From an uncultured Collinsella sp. (GTDB lineage: Bacteria > Actinomycetota > Coriobacteriia > Coriobacteriales > Coriobacteriaceae): a DNA stretch of 58,014 bases. Of the stretch, positions 7,352 to 15,475 are shown piece after piece. The first letter of the stretch is position 1, and every line of letters begins with the position of its first letter. Both the position numbers and the translations under genes were made by a program. The stretch covers positions 1 through 58,014 of the forward strand of contig UQHR01000010.1 of assembly GCA_900540905.1 (NCBI GenBank), written 5' to 3'. The notes under the pieces were generated by a model. It was not told the DNA's origin. It saw only the letters and a program-made list of their open reading frames with translations, and searched no databases.

Positions 7352-9022
7352 CTAGTGGCGGAGCCCCAGCAGGCCGCGGCCGCGATGACGGGCCTCGGCG
7401 GACACCTGAGCGTGCGGGCCGGCGGCTTTGACGGACTCGGGCAGGTGCGAGTACTTCTTCTCGAAGTTCTCCTCGAACATCACTGCCAGGTTGTGCGCGG
7501 CCTCGTCATAGCGCGCGGTGCTCTGCCAGTATTGGCGCGGCACCAGGATGCCATCGGGCACGCCGTGGCACGCCGTGGGAATGTCGACGTTAAAGATGTC
7601 GTCGTGCACGAACTCGCTGTCCTCGATGGTGCCGTCGAGGGCGCGCGCGACCAGCGAGCGCGTGTAGGCAAGCTCGATGCGATGGCCCACGCCGTAGCCG
7701 CCGCCAATCCAGCCGGTGTTGACCAGGTACACGCGCGTGCGGCCGTCGGCAATGCGCTCGCCAAGCATCTTGGCGTAAACCATGGGGTCGAGCGGCATAA
7801 ACGGCTCGCCGAACAGCGAAGAGAACGTGGGCGTGGGCTCGGTGACGCCGACCTCGGTGCCAGGAATCTTAGCCGTAAAGCCCGTCACAAAGTGATACAT
7901 GGCGGCATCGGCCGTCAGGCGTGAGATGGGCGGCAGCACGCCAAAAGCGTCGCAAGTCAGGAACAGCACGACACTTGGAGTGGTGCCCATGCCCTTAGTC
8001 CATGCGTTAGGAATGTGCTCAACGGGATAGGCCACGCGCGTGTTGTGCGTGATCGAGATGTCGTCGTAGTTGGGCTTGCGGTTCTCGTCGAGCACCACGT
8101 TTTCGCAAATGGCGCCAAAACGGACGGCGTTGAAGATCTCGGGCTCGTGGAAGGCGTCCAGGCCCTCGCATTTTGCGTAGCAGCCACCCTCGATGTTGAA
8201 GATACCCATGTCGGACCAACCGTGCTCGTCGTCGCCGATCAGCAGGCGCGTGGGATTGGCCGAAAGCGTGGTCTTGCCGGTGCCGGACAGGCCAAAGAAC
8301 ACGGCGGTCTCGTGCGTGACGGGATCCATGCTGGCCGAGCAGTGCATGGGCAGCACGTCGTCCTCGACGGGCAGCAGATAGTTCATGACGCTAAAGATCG
8401 ACTTTTTAATCTCGCCGGAGTAGCCGGTGCCGGCGACCAGAATCACGCGTTCCTGGAAGTTGATGACCACCGCGGCGCTGGAGTTGAGGCCCTTGATGGC
8501 GGGGTCGCACTGGTAACCGGGCGCTGCGAGCACGCAGAAGTCGGGCTCGCCGGTGCGCGCGATTTCGCGGGCAAGCGGTCGGGCGAGCATCTGCTTGATA
8601 AAGAGTGCCTGGCTGGCACGCTCGCAGGCAACGAGCAGTCGACGCGTGTGGTTGCGGTCGGCGCCTGCCATGCCGCGGGTGACGAACACGTCGCGCTCGT
8701 TGAGATAGTCGACGATGCCGGCCTTGATGGCCTCGTAGCTCTCGACAGAAAGCGGGCGGTTGACGGCGCCCCAGGCAATCTTGTCGTGGACATCGGGGGT
8801 GTCAACGATAAAGCGGTCGTTGGGCGAACGTCCGGTACGCTCCCCCGTCTCGATCACGAGTGCGCCGTTGGAGGCCATACGGCCCTCTTCGCGGCGAATC
8901 GCATGCTCGACGAGCTCGGCTGCCGGCAGGTCGACCAGCAGGCGGGGTTGGTTCTCAGCGGGATCTTCGACCAGCGTAATGCCAAAGTTGGATAGAACTT
9001 CTGCAGGGGTAACACCAGGCAT
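7352..9022 (-). CDS. pckA: Phosphoenolpyruvate carboxykinase (ATP)
   Basis: The 556-residue enzyme interconverts oxaloacetate + ATP and phosphoenolpyruvate + CO2 + ADP. Diagnostic motifs are present: TGRSPNDRFIVD, the PEPCK signature MNYLLPVEDDVLPMHCSASM region, the P-loop GLSGTGKTTLSA, and IGDDEHGW (metal/kinase-2 motif), followed by GGCYAKCEGL and NTGWIGGGYGVG. The start at 9022 (MPGVTPAE) is fixed by GGAGG four bases upstream; the longer in-frame reading has no ribosome binding site. It appears monocistronic. In fermentative gut actinobacteria this enzyme often runs in the CO2-fixing direction towards succinate, which is inference here. Confidence 0.96.
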   Translation of the reverse strand: MPGVTPAEVLSNFGITLVEDPAENQPRLLVDLPAAELVEHAIRREEGRMASNGALVIETGERTGRSPNDRFIVDTPDVHDKIAWGAVNRPLSVESYEAIKAGIVDYLNERDVFVTRGMAGADRNHTRRLLVACERASQALFIKQMLARPLAREIARTGEPDFCVLAAPGYQCDPAIKGLNSSAAVVINFQERVILVAGTGYSGEIKKSIFSVMNYLLPVEDDVLPMHCSASMDPVTHETAVFFGLSGTGKTTLSANPTRLLIGDDEHGWSDMGIFNIEGGCYAKCEGLDAFHEPEIFNAVRFGAICENVVLDENRKPNYDDISITHNTRVAYPVEHIPNAWTKGMGTTPSVVLFLTCDAFGVLPPISRLTADAAMYHFVTGFTAKIPGTEVGVTEPTPTFSSLFGEPFMPLDPMVYAKMLGERIADGRTRVYLVNTGWIGGGYGVGHRIELAYTRSLVARALDGTIEDSEFVHDDIFNVDIPTACHGVPDGILVPRQYWQSTARYDEAAHNLAVMFEENFEKKYSHLPESVKAAGPHAQVSAEARHRGRGLLGLRH

Positions 9023-9164
9023 GGGGCCTCCTTTAAAAACGCGACACGTGGACGCGGCGCGCACTTTACTCACGTAAAGCCCGTTGTACCCGATATGCAA
9101 AAACGTTTTTGCGGCAAGGGCGGCAAGCCCGCCCAACGGTCAAAAATCGCAGACAAGCGGCCTG

Positions 9165-9297
9165 GTCATTGGGGACGTTCTTAAACGACTAGTCGTTGGG
9201 GACACTCTTGAACAGGCAACAACCAAGGAGTGTCCCCGGATGCCGGCACTTAGGGACGTTCCCAAAGCGCCGGCACATAAGGAACGTCCCTAAATGC
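9165..9297. repeat. Nested hairpins built from GGGGACAC / GGGACGTTC words
   Basis: In the 378-bp pckA-flippase intergenic region, GGGGACACTCTT pairs with AGGAGTGTCCCC (9198-9237 region), and TTAGGGACGTTCC pairs perfectly with GGAACGTCCCTAA (9251-9295 region). A related word, GGAGTGTCCCC, reappears at 47562-47573. No gene is seen. It is probably a dispersed intergenic repeat and possibly a terminator. Confidence 0.6.
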
Positions 9298-9400
9298 CGA
9301 CTACTGAATGGCGCCGCCGAAATAATCGAACACTCCGTTCAAAAACACGAGCGAACACCGTCGCGTCTATACTAGAGCGCAGCAATAGAAAGGAATCGCC

Positions 9401-10976
9401 TTGAGCATCACGCCCCTCGATAGCATCCGCCGCACCATCGCCCGCCGCAACGGCGTCACCGACCCCACCGTATCGGGCGGGGCGCACGGGCAGGGCGGAC
9501 GCATCGAGAACGGCCTGTTCCCCGCCTCGCACACCGCCGAGGAGCTCGCTCGCATCCAGGAGCTGAGCCAACGCAACGCCGGCGGCCCCGACAGCAGCCA
9601 GGCCACGCGCCGTCGCCGCGAGCGCGATCGCGAGCCCGGCCCCATCCGCCGCATGGTCAATGCCTGGTGGAACCGCCTGCTCGGAGCCGTCTACGGCGGC
9701 GGCTTCTCCACACAAGAAGCCGAGTACGAAGATCACGCCACCCGTCGCGACTACCTTTGGAATACCCTGGGCACCGCCGTGTGGGGCATGGCGTTTCCGT
9801 TGCTCACCATCGTGTCCACACAGCTCGTGGGCGCCGAGGAGGCTGGCAAATTCTCCATCGCCTTTGTCACCGGCACGCTCATCATGATCGCGTGCAACTA
9901 CGGCGTGCGCAACTTTCAGGTCTCGGACATCGACGAAAAAACCTCCTTCGCCTCCTACCAGCTCAACCGCTGGCTCTGCGGAGCGCTCGCGCTGGCATGC
10001 GGCCTGGTATACAGCAGCGCCCGCGGCTACGATGCGCAGATGGCCACGATCGGCCTGGGGGGTCTACCTCTATAAGGTGATCGACGGCATCGCCGACGTG
10101 TACGAGGGCCGCCTGCAGCAGGCCGACAAGCTCTATTTGGCCGGCATGAGCCAAACGCTGCGTTCCGCCGGCGTCATCGTGGTTTTTAGCGTGGCACTGT
10201 TCCTCACGCGCAGCATGCCCATCGCCGCCATGGCCATGGGCATCGCCGCGATCGCCTCGCTCGTGCTGGTCACCGCGCCGCTCGCCCTGCTCGAAACCGA
10301 AAAATCACGCCGCGTGAGCCTGCGCGAGATCGGTCACCTGTTTATCCAGTGCGCCCCGCTCTTTGGCGCGCTGTTCCTGTTCAACCTTATCGAGAGCATG
10401 CCCAAGTTCGTGATGGAAGGCACGCTGGCCTACAAGTATCAGCTGTACTTTAATGCCCTGTTCTTTCCGGCGCAGGCCATTTTGTTGAGCATTGGATTTA
10501 TCTATAAACCGCAGCTCCTGCGTCTGTCGAGCATTTGGGCGAATCCGCGCAAGCGTCGCCGCTTTGACCTGATTATTGTTGCCGTTATCGCACTGATCGT
10601 GGCCATCACCGGCTTGTGCGCCGCGTTTATGGCAGGCCCCGGCATCCCCATCATGAGCTTTATGTACGGGCTCAATTTTGAGCGCTACCGCACGCTGGCG
10701 CTGCTGATGGTCGTCGCCGGCGGCGTCACCGCGGCAATCGACTTTATCTACGCCATCATCACGGTGCTGCGCCATGCCGGCGACGTCACCAAGATCTACC
10801 TGATCTGCTTCGCCGTAAGCGTAGTTCTACCGGTGATCCTGATCAACCTGCTGGGTCTGATGGGCGCCGTGGTGAGCTACCTAGCCATCATGGCCCTACT
10901 CCTGGTGCTGCTGATAATCGAGTACGCCCACATCCGCCGGCGCATCGAGCGCGACCGCAACCCGTACGGCGCCTAA
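9401..10976 (+). pseudogene. Frameshifted polysaccharide flippase-like (MATE/MOP superfamily) membrane protein
   Basis: Two overlapping reading frames together give about 525 residues: a charged N-terminal region (about 100 residues, many Arg/Glu), then about twelve hydrophobic segments as in Wzx-type lipid-linked oligosaccharide flippases. Frame 1 starts at a TTG (9401) with AAAGGA six bases upstream and ends at 10075. Frame 2 continues the family sequence from the run of six Gs at 10057-10062. Removing one G joins ATIGL directly to GVYLYKVIDG with no loss of homology-like sequence. It may be a recent frameshift, a sequencing error, or slippage at the G-tract. The family call rests on topology and overall look, not on a specific motif. 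Confidence 0.65.
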
Positions 10977-11034
10977 TTCGAATCAATTTGAAGAAAAGAA
11001 ACGTCGATGTTTTGGCACCGACAGCGAGCAGTCT

Positions 11035-11120
11035 CGAAGTGCCCCAGGTTGGCGCGAAGGAGGAGCGACGCGTACTTCTGTACGCGAGCGACGGTTTGAG
11101 CGACAAGGTGGGGTGCTTCG
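11035..11120. repeat. Structured dispersed repeat family C, copy 1
   Basis: Imperfect outer arms of 21 bases (11035-11055, 11100-11120) enclose GAAGGAGGAGCGACGCGTAC, a CGTAC/GTACG inner hairpin and CGAGCGACGGTTTGAG. The second copy is at 54418-54519. The outer arms differ between copies but stay complementary. The small ORF reading through it is not a credible gene. Confidence 0.65.
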
Positions 11121-11171
11121 GGGCTGCGCAGCGTCAACGTGACCGCCGTTCGGTAGAACGGCGGAACAAGG

Positions 11172-12011
11172 TTATTCGCCCGGGTTGATGTTCGCGTAGA
11201 ACTCGGCCCCGTCGTCTAGGCGAAGGATGCCCACGCGGCCGAACTCGGAGCCCGTTGCGGCGGCGCAGTCGATGTCGATGCGATCGGGAACGCCGGCGGT
11301 ATCCTCGCCGCCCAGGCGCACAATCTGCCCGCGGCCCGACTCCTCATCGAGCCCCGCCAGGCCGCCTACCTCGCAATAACGCCCGAGCGACACCGTTGGC
11401 GTGTGGCCGCTCACCACGACCGGACCCTTGCCCTCGGCAGAAAGCAGCCCCGTCGGCGCATCCCAATAGCCGTGACGAATCCACAGCAGGTCATCGGACG
11501 ACTGCACGGCAAGCATCTGCTTCAGCAGTTCGCGATCAACATCCACCGCCCCCGTACCATCGGCACAATCAACCCCATGTTCAAGCAAAAACGCCCGGGC
11601 CGCCTCGGTCTGGATGCCGGCATGTACCAGCAGGTACGGACGCTCGTCAGTCTCGACCACCGCGTAGAGCGGCAACGTCGCCATCCAACGCACGAGCTCC
11701 TCGTACGCCTCAAATTCCATATCGTTGAGCTGCTGACGGGTAGTCCAACCGCCGTTGATATCCCAGGTCTCGGCATCGAGCGGATCTTGGCCAATGATGG
11801 CATCGAGCATAATCTGCTCGTGATTGCCCTTGAGCACGCGAGCGTTGGGCAGCGAGCGCACCAGTTTAATAACGCCAACCGGATTGGGCCCGCGATCGAT
11901 CATGTCGCCCAGCACGTACAGTGCATCGTCAGACGTCAGCGAAATCTTGGACAGGGCCTCGTCAAGCGCACGCACGTGCCCGTGAGCATCGGATGTCACA
12001 TAGATCGCCAT
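11172..12011 (-). CDS. Calcineurin-like metallophosphoesterase (PPP-type phosphatase)
   Basis: The 279-residue protein carries the metallophosphoesterase motif series: SDAHGH (DxH) at the N-terminus, GDMIDRGPN (GDxxDRG), KGNHEQ (GNHE), HAGIQ and GHTP. These residues hold a dinuclear metal centre for phosphoester hydrolysis. The GDxxDRG/GNHE version is typical of PrpA/ApaH-like bacterial protein or nucleotide phosphatases; the physiological substrate cannot be read from sequence. It appears monocistronic. Confidence 0.9.
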   Translation of the reverse strand: MAIYVTSDAHGHVRALDEALSKISLTSDDALYVLGDMIDRGPNPVGVIKLVRSLPNARVLKGNHEQIMLDAIIGQDPLDAETWDINGGWTTRQQLNDMEFEAYEELVRWMATLPLYAVVETDERPYLLVHAGIQTEAARAFLLEHGVDCADGTGAVDVDRELLKQMLAVQSSDDLLWIRHGYWDAPTGLLSAEGKGPVVVSGHTPTVSLGRYCEVGGLAGLDEESGRGQIVRLGGEDTAGVPDRIDIDCAAATGSEFGRVGILRLDDGAEFYANINPGE

Positions 12012-12336
12012 GAAACGCCTCTCTTTACATTGCGGCCGAAGCCCGGAGTCGCAACTAAAACTTCAAGTTGAACTTAAACGTTACCCATTGTACTCCGTCG
12101 CAATAAAGCTGGGAAGGGTTGCATACCGCTAACGGTCGCCAGCGCTCGCCTGCCAACCCGCACCGCTCACGCCACGCCGTCAGGCCCAGCGCCCCGACCA
12201 GCGCCGCTCGCGCCCACGCCTCGTGTCGAAAATGCGCACGTCCGCAGTCCAAGCCCATAAACCCACCATCTTTGGGTACAAATAAGCGCAGATAACTGAC
12301 CGTGCCACGCCAACCACCCAGGAGCGGACACTATCC
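12012..12336. other. 325-bp divergent intergenic region
   Basis: It separates the divergent phosphoesterase and antiporter genes and should hold both promoters. A short inverted repeat AAGTTGAACTT lies at 12065-12075, upstream of the phosphoesterase. No RNA gene or ORF is supported. Confidence 0.5.
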
Positions 12337-13938
12337 ATGAACCAGATACTTCTCTTTATCGGCCTCGTCATTATTCTGTGCCTGACCATCAAACCCGTCG
12401 GCAAAAAGCTCCCCTTCCCCACCCTGCTCATCTTTATCGCACTCGGCATGCTGTTGGGCGTCAACGGCCCGGCGCATATCGACTTTAGCGACTATGCGCT
12501 CACCGAAACCGTCTGCAGCACGGCACTGCTGTTCATCATGTTCTACGGCGGCTTTAACACCAACATCGACCGTGCCAAACCTGTCGCCGTGCCCGCGGTG
12601 CTGCTGAGCACGCTCGGCGTCGTCATCACCGCTGGCATCACCGGCGTGTTCGCGCACTTTGTACTGGGCTTCGACTGGATCGGCGGCCTACTGCTGGGCT
12701 CAGTCGTGGCGTCGACCGATGCGGCGAGCGTCTTTAGTGTGCTGCGCGAGCACAACCTTTCGCTGAGAGGCGGCACCGACTCGCTGCTCGAGGTCGAATC
12801 GGGCTCCAACGACCCCGTCGCCTACATGCTCACCGCGGTGCTCGCGACCCTCGCGGCGGGCGGCGACGTTAACATCCCCGTGCTGCTGGCCAAGCAGATC
12901 ATCCTGGGCGTGGGCCTGGGCCTTGCCATCGGCTGGACATCCAGCCGCCTGATCGAACGCGCGCAGGCAACAGCCGAGGGTGCGCAGACCATCTTCTTGT
13001 TTGCCGTGGCCATCGTCGCCTACGCGCTGCCGAGCTACCTGGGCGGCAACGGCTTTTTAGCCGTGTACCTTGGCGGCATTGTGCTAGGCGCGAGCGACAT
13101 CACCGGTAAGGTCGAGCTGGCGCACTTCTTCGACACCCTCACCGAGATGGCCGAGATGACAATCTTCTTTTTGCTCGGCCTGCTCGTGACGCCCGCCCGC
13201 CTGCCGCAAATGCTGCTGCCGGGCCTGGCACTCATGGCGTTTATGCTCTTCGTGAGCCGCCCCATCGCCGTCGGTCTGCTGCTGGCGCCCTTTAAGACAA
13301 ACCCTCGCCAGGTAGCGCTCGTAAGCTGGGCGGGCCTGCGCGGAGCAGCATCGGTCGTCTTTAGTCTCTTTGCCGTGGTGGCCGGCGTTCCCGGCGGTCA
13401 CGACCTATTTGACCTGGTGTTTGTGATTGCCGTGTCGAGCATTGTGGTGCAGGGCTCGCTGCTGCCAGCAGTGGCGAAGAAACTCGATATGATCGATGCA
13501 GAAGGCGACGTGCGCCGCACGTTTAACGATTACCGCGACGAGGACGGCATGTCGTTCGTCAAACTCAAGGTGGGAGCTGGACATCCGTTTGCCGGACGCT
13601 CGCTCGCGGATATTGGCAGTGCAACGGACATGCTCGTGGTCCTGGTGCTGCGCGATGGAGCGCACCCGGTGCTGCCCAACGGCGATACCGTAATTGAAGA
13701 AGGCGACCTGCTGGTTATGGCCGCGCCGACGTTTGAAGAGCGTGCCGAGGTTACGCTACGCGAGGTCACCGTGATGCCCCACGGTCGCTTAGCTGGACAG
13801 CGTCTGCGCGACGTGCCGCAAGGCAAGCACCCGTTTATCGTCGTGATGCTCAAGCGCGACGGCCAAACGATCATCCCCGACGGCAACACCCTAATATATG
13901 CCGGCGACGAAGCCGTCATCGCCACGCTGGCGTCGTAG
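12337..13938 (+). CDS. K+/H+ (or Na+/H+) antiporter, NhaP2/CPA1 type with RCK_C domains
   Basis: The 533-residue protein has about 12 hydrophobic segments (residues 1-390) with the CPA1 ion-site region SVVASTDAASVFSVLRE and ESGSNDPVAYML, then WAGLRGAASVVFS. Residues about 400-533 form two soluble RCK_C/TrkA-C-like repeats (FVKLKVGAGHPFAGRSLADI and VTVMPHGRLAGQRLRDV) that in relatives gate the transporter by binding a nucleotide or ion. This is the cvrA/nhaP2 arrangement. The ATG at 12337 follows GGAGCG. It appears monocistronic and marks the left border of the defence island. Confidence 0.9.
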   Translation: MNQILLFIGLVIILCLTIKPVGKKLPFPTLLIFIALGMLLGVNGPAHIDFSDYALTETVCSTALLFIMFYGGFNTNIDRAKPVAVPAVLLSTLGVVITAGITGVFAHFVLGFDWIGGLLLGSVVASTDAASVFSVLREHNLSLRGGTDSLLEVESGSNDPVAYMLTAVLATLAAGGDVNIPVLLAKQIILGVGLGLAIGWTSSRLIERAQATAEGAQTIFLFAVAIVAYALPSYLGGNGFLAVYLGGIVLGASDITGKVELAHFFDTLTEMAEMTIFFLLGLLVTPARLPQMLLPGLALMAFMLFVSRPIAVGLLLAPFKTNPRQVALVSWAGLRGAASVVFSLFAVVAGVPGGHDLFDLVFVIAVSSIVVQGSLLPAVAKKLDMIDAEGDVRRTFNDYRDEDGMSFVKLKVGAGHPFAGRSLADIGSATDMLVVLVLRDGAHPVLPNGDTVIEEGDLLVMAAPTFEERAEVTLREVTVMPHGRLAGQRLRDVPQGKHPFIVVMLKRDGQTIIPDGNTLIYAGDEAVIATLAS

Positions 13939-13951
13939 CCATCCCCACCCA

Positions 13952-14022
13952 TAACTTGCGGTGAAATAGGGATTGAATAGGCTTCTGAACAGCCATTTCA
14001 GTCCCTATTTCACCGCGAGTTA
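13952..14022. repeat. Dispersed palindrome family B, copy 1
   Basis: TAACTTGCGGTGAAATAGGG and the inverse CCCTATTTCACCGCGAGTTA enclose about 30 bases. Copies recur at 54300 and 57703. Located just after the antiporter stop, it can act as a terminator or a REP-like element. Confidence 0.75.
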
Positions 14023-14064
14023 TTGAGGGGATGGGTTGAAAAACATTTGAATTGACACCGAAAT

Positions 14065-14133
14065 GAAAAAAGCCGGGGAAAACGTCCCCGGCACTTGGAA
14101 GCCCTCTCTTTTGAGATGACCGATTTCTTTATA
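14065..14133 (-). ncRNA. DUF3800-associated RNA module, copy 1 (reverse orientation)
   Basis: Read on the minus strand: TATAAAG, then AAATCGGT, a CTC-AAAA-GAG mini-hairpin, GGGCTTCCAAGTGCC, and an intrinsic terminator GCCGGGG/CCCCGGC with a T-run. It is homologous to the two plus-strand copies at 14228 and 14462. The predicted transcript is about 55-60 nt. Structured RNA motifs found next to DUF3800 genes have been described as a class; assignment to one of them is inferred. Confidence 0.55.
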
Positions 14134-14204
14134 TCACGAACGCTAGTTAGATGCCATTCATTGAGGGCTTTATCAGGCGCGCCATCCCATCCACATGGCG
14201 CCAT

Positions 14205-14296
14205 TTGAAAGCCGTCCGATCTCATGCTATAAAGAAATCGGTACCCTCGAATAAAGGGACCTCCAAGAGCCGGGGGATGTCCCCCGGCGTTTTTTA
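14205..14296 (+). ncRNA. DUF3800-associated RNA module, copy 2 with promoter
   Basis: A sigma70-like promoter TTGAAA-N17-TATAAA (14205-14233) leads into AAATCGGTACCCTCG, GGGACCTCCAAGAGCC and a terminator GCCGGGGG-ATGT-CCCCCGGC followed by Ts (14269-14296). It forms a self-contained small transcription unit of about 60 nt. Confidence 0.6.
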
Positions 14297-14437
14297 TGCG
14301 AGTCAAGACTAAATACTTCTCGGGAAAACGCCGGCCCATTGCGTCAGCAATTTACGAGCCGCTCTACCCACCTCTGGACGGCTAAGGACTTTTCGCAGGT
14401 AGTTTGACGAACATATGTTTGCTTATTATAATATTAC

Positions 14438-14532
14438 TTGAAAGCACCCCTTATCTCATGGTATAAAGAATACGGTTCCCTCCAAAAGAGGGGCCTCCAA
14501 GAGCCGGGGTCTTACCCCCGGCATTTTTTTTG
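14438..14532 (+). ncRNA. DUF3800-associated RNA module, copy 3 (leader of the DUF3800 gene)
   Basis: TTGAAA-N18-TATAAA (14438-14467) is followed by a CCCTC-CAAAA-GAGGG hairpin, the conserved word GGGCCTCCAAGAG and a terminator GCCGGGG/CCCCGGC with eight Ts, ending 18 bases before the DUF3800 start. The segment GGGCCTCCA is the exact reverse complement of TGGAGGCCC, which contains the Shine-Dalgarno sequence of the gene. It is either an attenuating leader or a small RNA with the gene expressed by read-through. Confidence 0.62.
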
Positions 14533-14550
14533 CAAAAATGGAGGCCCATC

Positions 14551-15228
14551 ATGAGCGAACTCTCCGTCTTTGTTGACGAATCTGGAGACCTCGGAGGCGT
14601 CTCCAACTACTACCTCGTCACCCTCGTTTTTCACGATCAAAACGATGCAATCGTTGAACGCATTGACCGCTACGAGCGCGCCCTGTCGCAGTCCTCGCTT
14701 CCCAATACGCCTTTTCATGCAGGACCCCTACTGAATGGAAACGGCGACTACAAAGATCTTCCCAAGGAGCAGCGAAGGCACATGTTGAGCGCATTTCGCG
14801 CGTTCATTCAGCATCTCCCCATACGCTATCTCTGCCTGCAATACCGAATGAGCGAATTCGCCGGCAATCAAAACGGTCTCGCGGAGAGAATGAGGCGAGA
14901 CCTCACAGTTGAACTTTTCGACCATCTGGAATTCTTCCAGCGATACGACACCGTTAAGATTTACTACGACAACGACCAACCGATTGTAACGGAGGTCATT
15001 CATTCTGCGCTTGAGTACGTTCTAGCAAGGGATGTCATCGTATACCGAGAAGCCACACCACGAGCCTACCGGCTATTCCAAGTTGCTGACTACATCTGTA
15101 CGATCGAGCTAACGGCTATCAAGTTTGACAGCAAGGAAGATACAAAGACTGATCGGCTATTTTTTGGAACCCGAAGGACGTTCAAAAAGGGATTTCTCTT
15201 ATATCTCAGGAAGAAAAGGATGAACTGA
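14551..15228 (+). CDS. DUF3800 domain protein (RNase H-like fold)
   Basis: The 225-residue protein opens with the family hallmark VFVDESGDLGG, a strand carrying the first acidic residues of an RNase H-like fold. It continues with YYLVTLVFHD and, towards the C-terminus, VKIYYDNDQPI and YRLFQVADYICTIE, whose Asp residues would complete an acidic site. The biochemical role of DUF3800 proteins is not established; they are common in mobile and defence regions. GGAGG six bases upstream fixes the ATG at 14551. Base composition is clearly more AT-rich than the core genes. The gene is preceded by a terminator-bearing RNA module and runs convergently into the BREX operon, only 7 bases apart. Confidence 0.85.
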   Translation: MSELSVFVDESGDLGGVSNYYLVTLVFHDQNDAIVERIDRYERALSQSSLPNTPFHAGPLLNGNGDYKDLPKEQRRHMLSAFRAFIQHLPIRYLCLQYRMSEFAGNQNGLAERMRRDLTVELFDHLEFFQRYDTVKIYYDNDQPIVTEVIHSALEYVLARDVIVYREATPRAYRLFQVADYICTIELTAIKFDSKEDTKTDRLFFGTRRTFKKGFLLYLRKKRMN

Positions 15229-15235
15229 CCCGGGG

Positions 15236-15448
15236 TCACCAGTCGTCAGACGCTCCGCAGTCGTCATCGACGGCAAAGTCGCGGAGGTCGAGGCCTTCGC
15301 GTTCGGCTCGGGCTAGGAGCTCTTGGGGCGACTCATCCTCGATATCCACTACGTCGAGCATAGCGGCCGGAAAGCCCACGCCGGAGGCACTCCCCGCATG
15401 GTCGATCAGGCTCTCACGCAGCTGATCTACATCGACTTCGATTTTCAT
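15236..15448 (-). CDS. Small acidic protein of unknown function at the BREX operon end
   Basis: The 70-residue product is strongly acidic with a DDDCGASDD tail. AGGAGG seven bases before the ATG supports real translation, and the gap to the upstream ORF is only 27 bases. Overall shape (EVDVDQLRESLIDHAG, FPAAMLDVVDIED, LLARAEREGLDLRDF) resembles small conserved proteins of unknown function seen in many Gram-positive bacteria. It has no membrane segment or signal peptide. It probably belongs to the last part of the BREX transcript; any part in defence is conjecture. Confidence 0.65.
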   Translation of the reverse strand: MKIEVDVDQLRESLIDHAGSASGVGFPAAMLDVVDIEDESPQELLARAEREGLDLRDFAVDDDCGASDDW

Positions 15449-15475
15449 GGTGCAACCTCCTATCGAGCCAAGCCC

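Noticed and set aside
10988..11188. 66-codon ORF (and a related one at 54334-54561)
   Set aside because: The similarity between the two comes from the family C structured repeat, not from a protein gene.
14010..14339. 109-codon minus-strand ORF
   Set aside because: It runs across two RNA modules and the family B palindrome and has no start signal.
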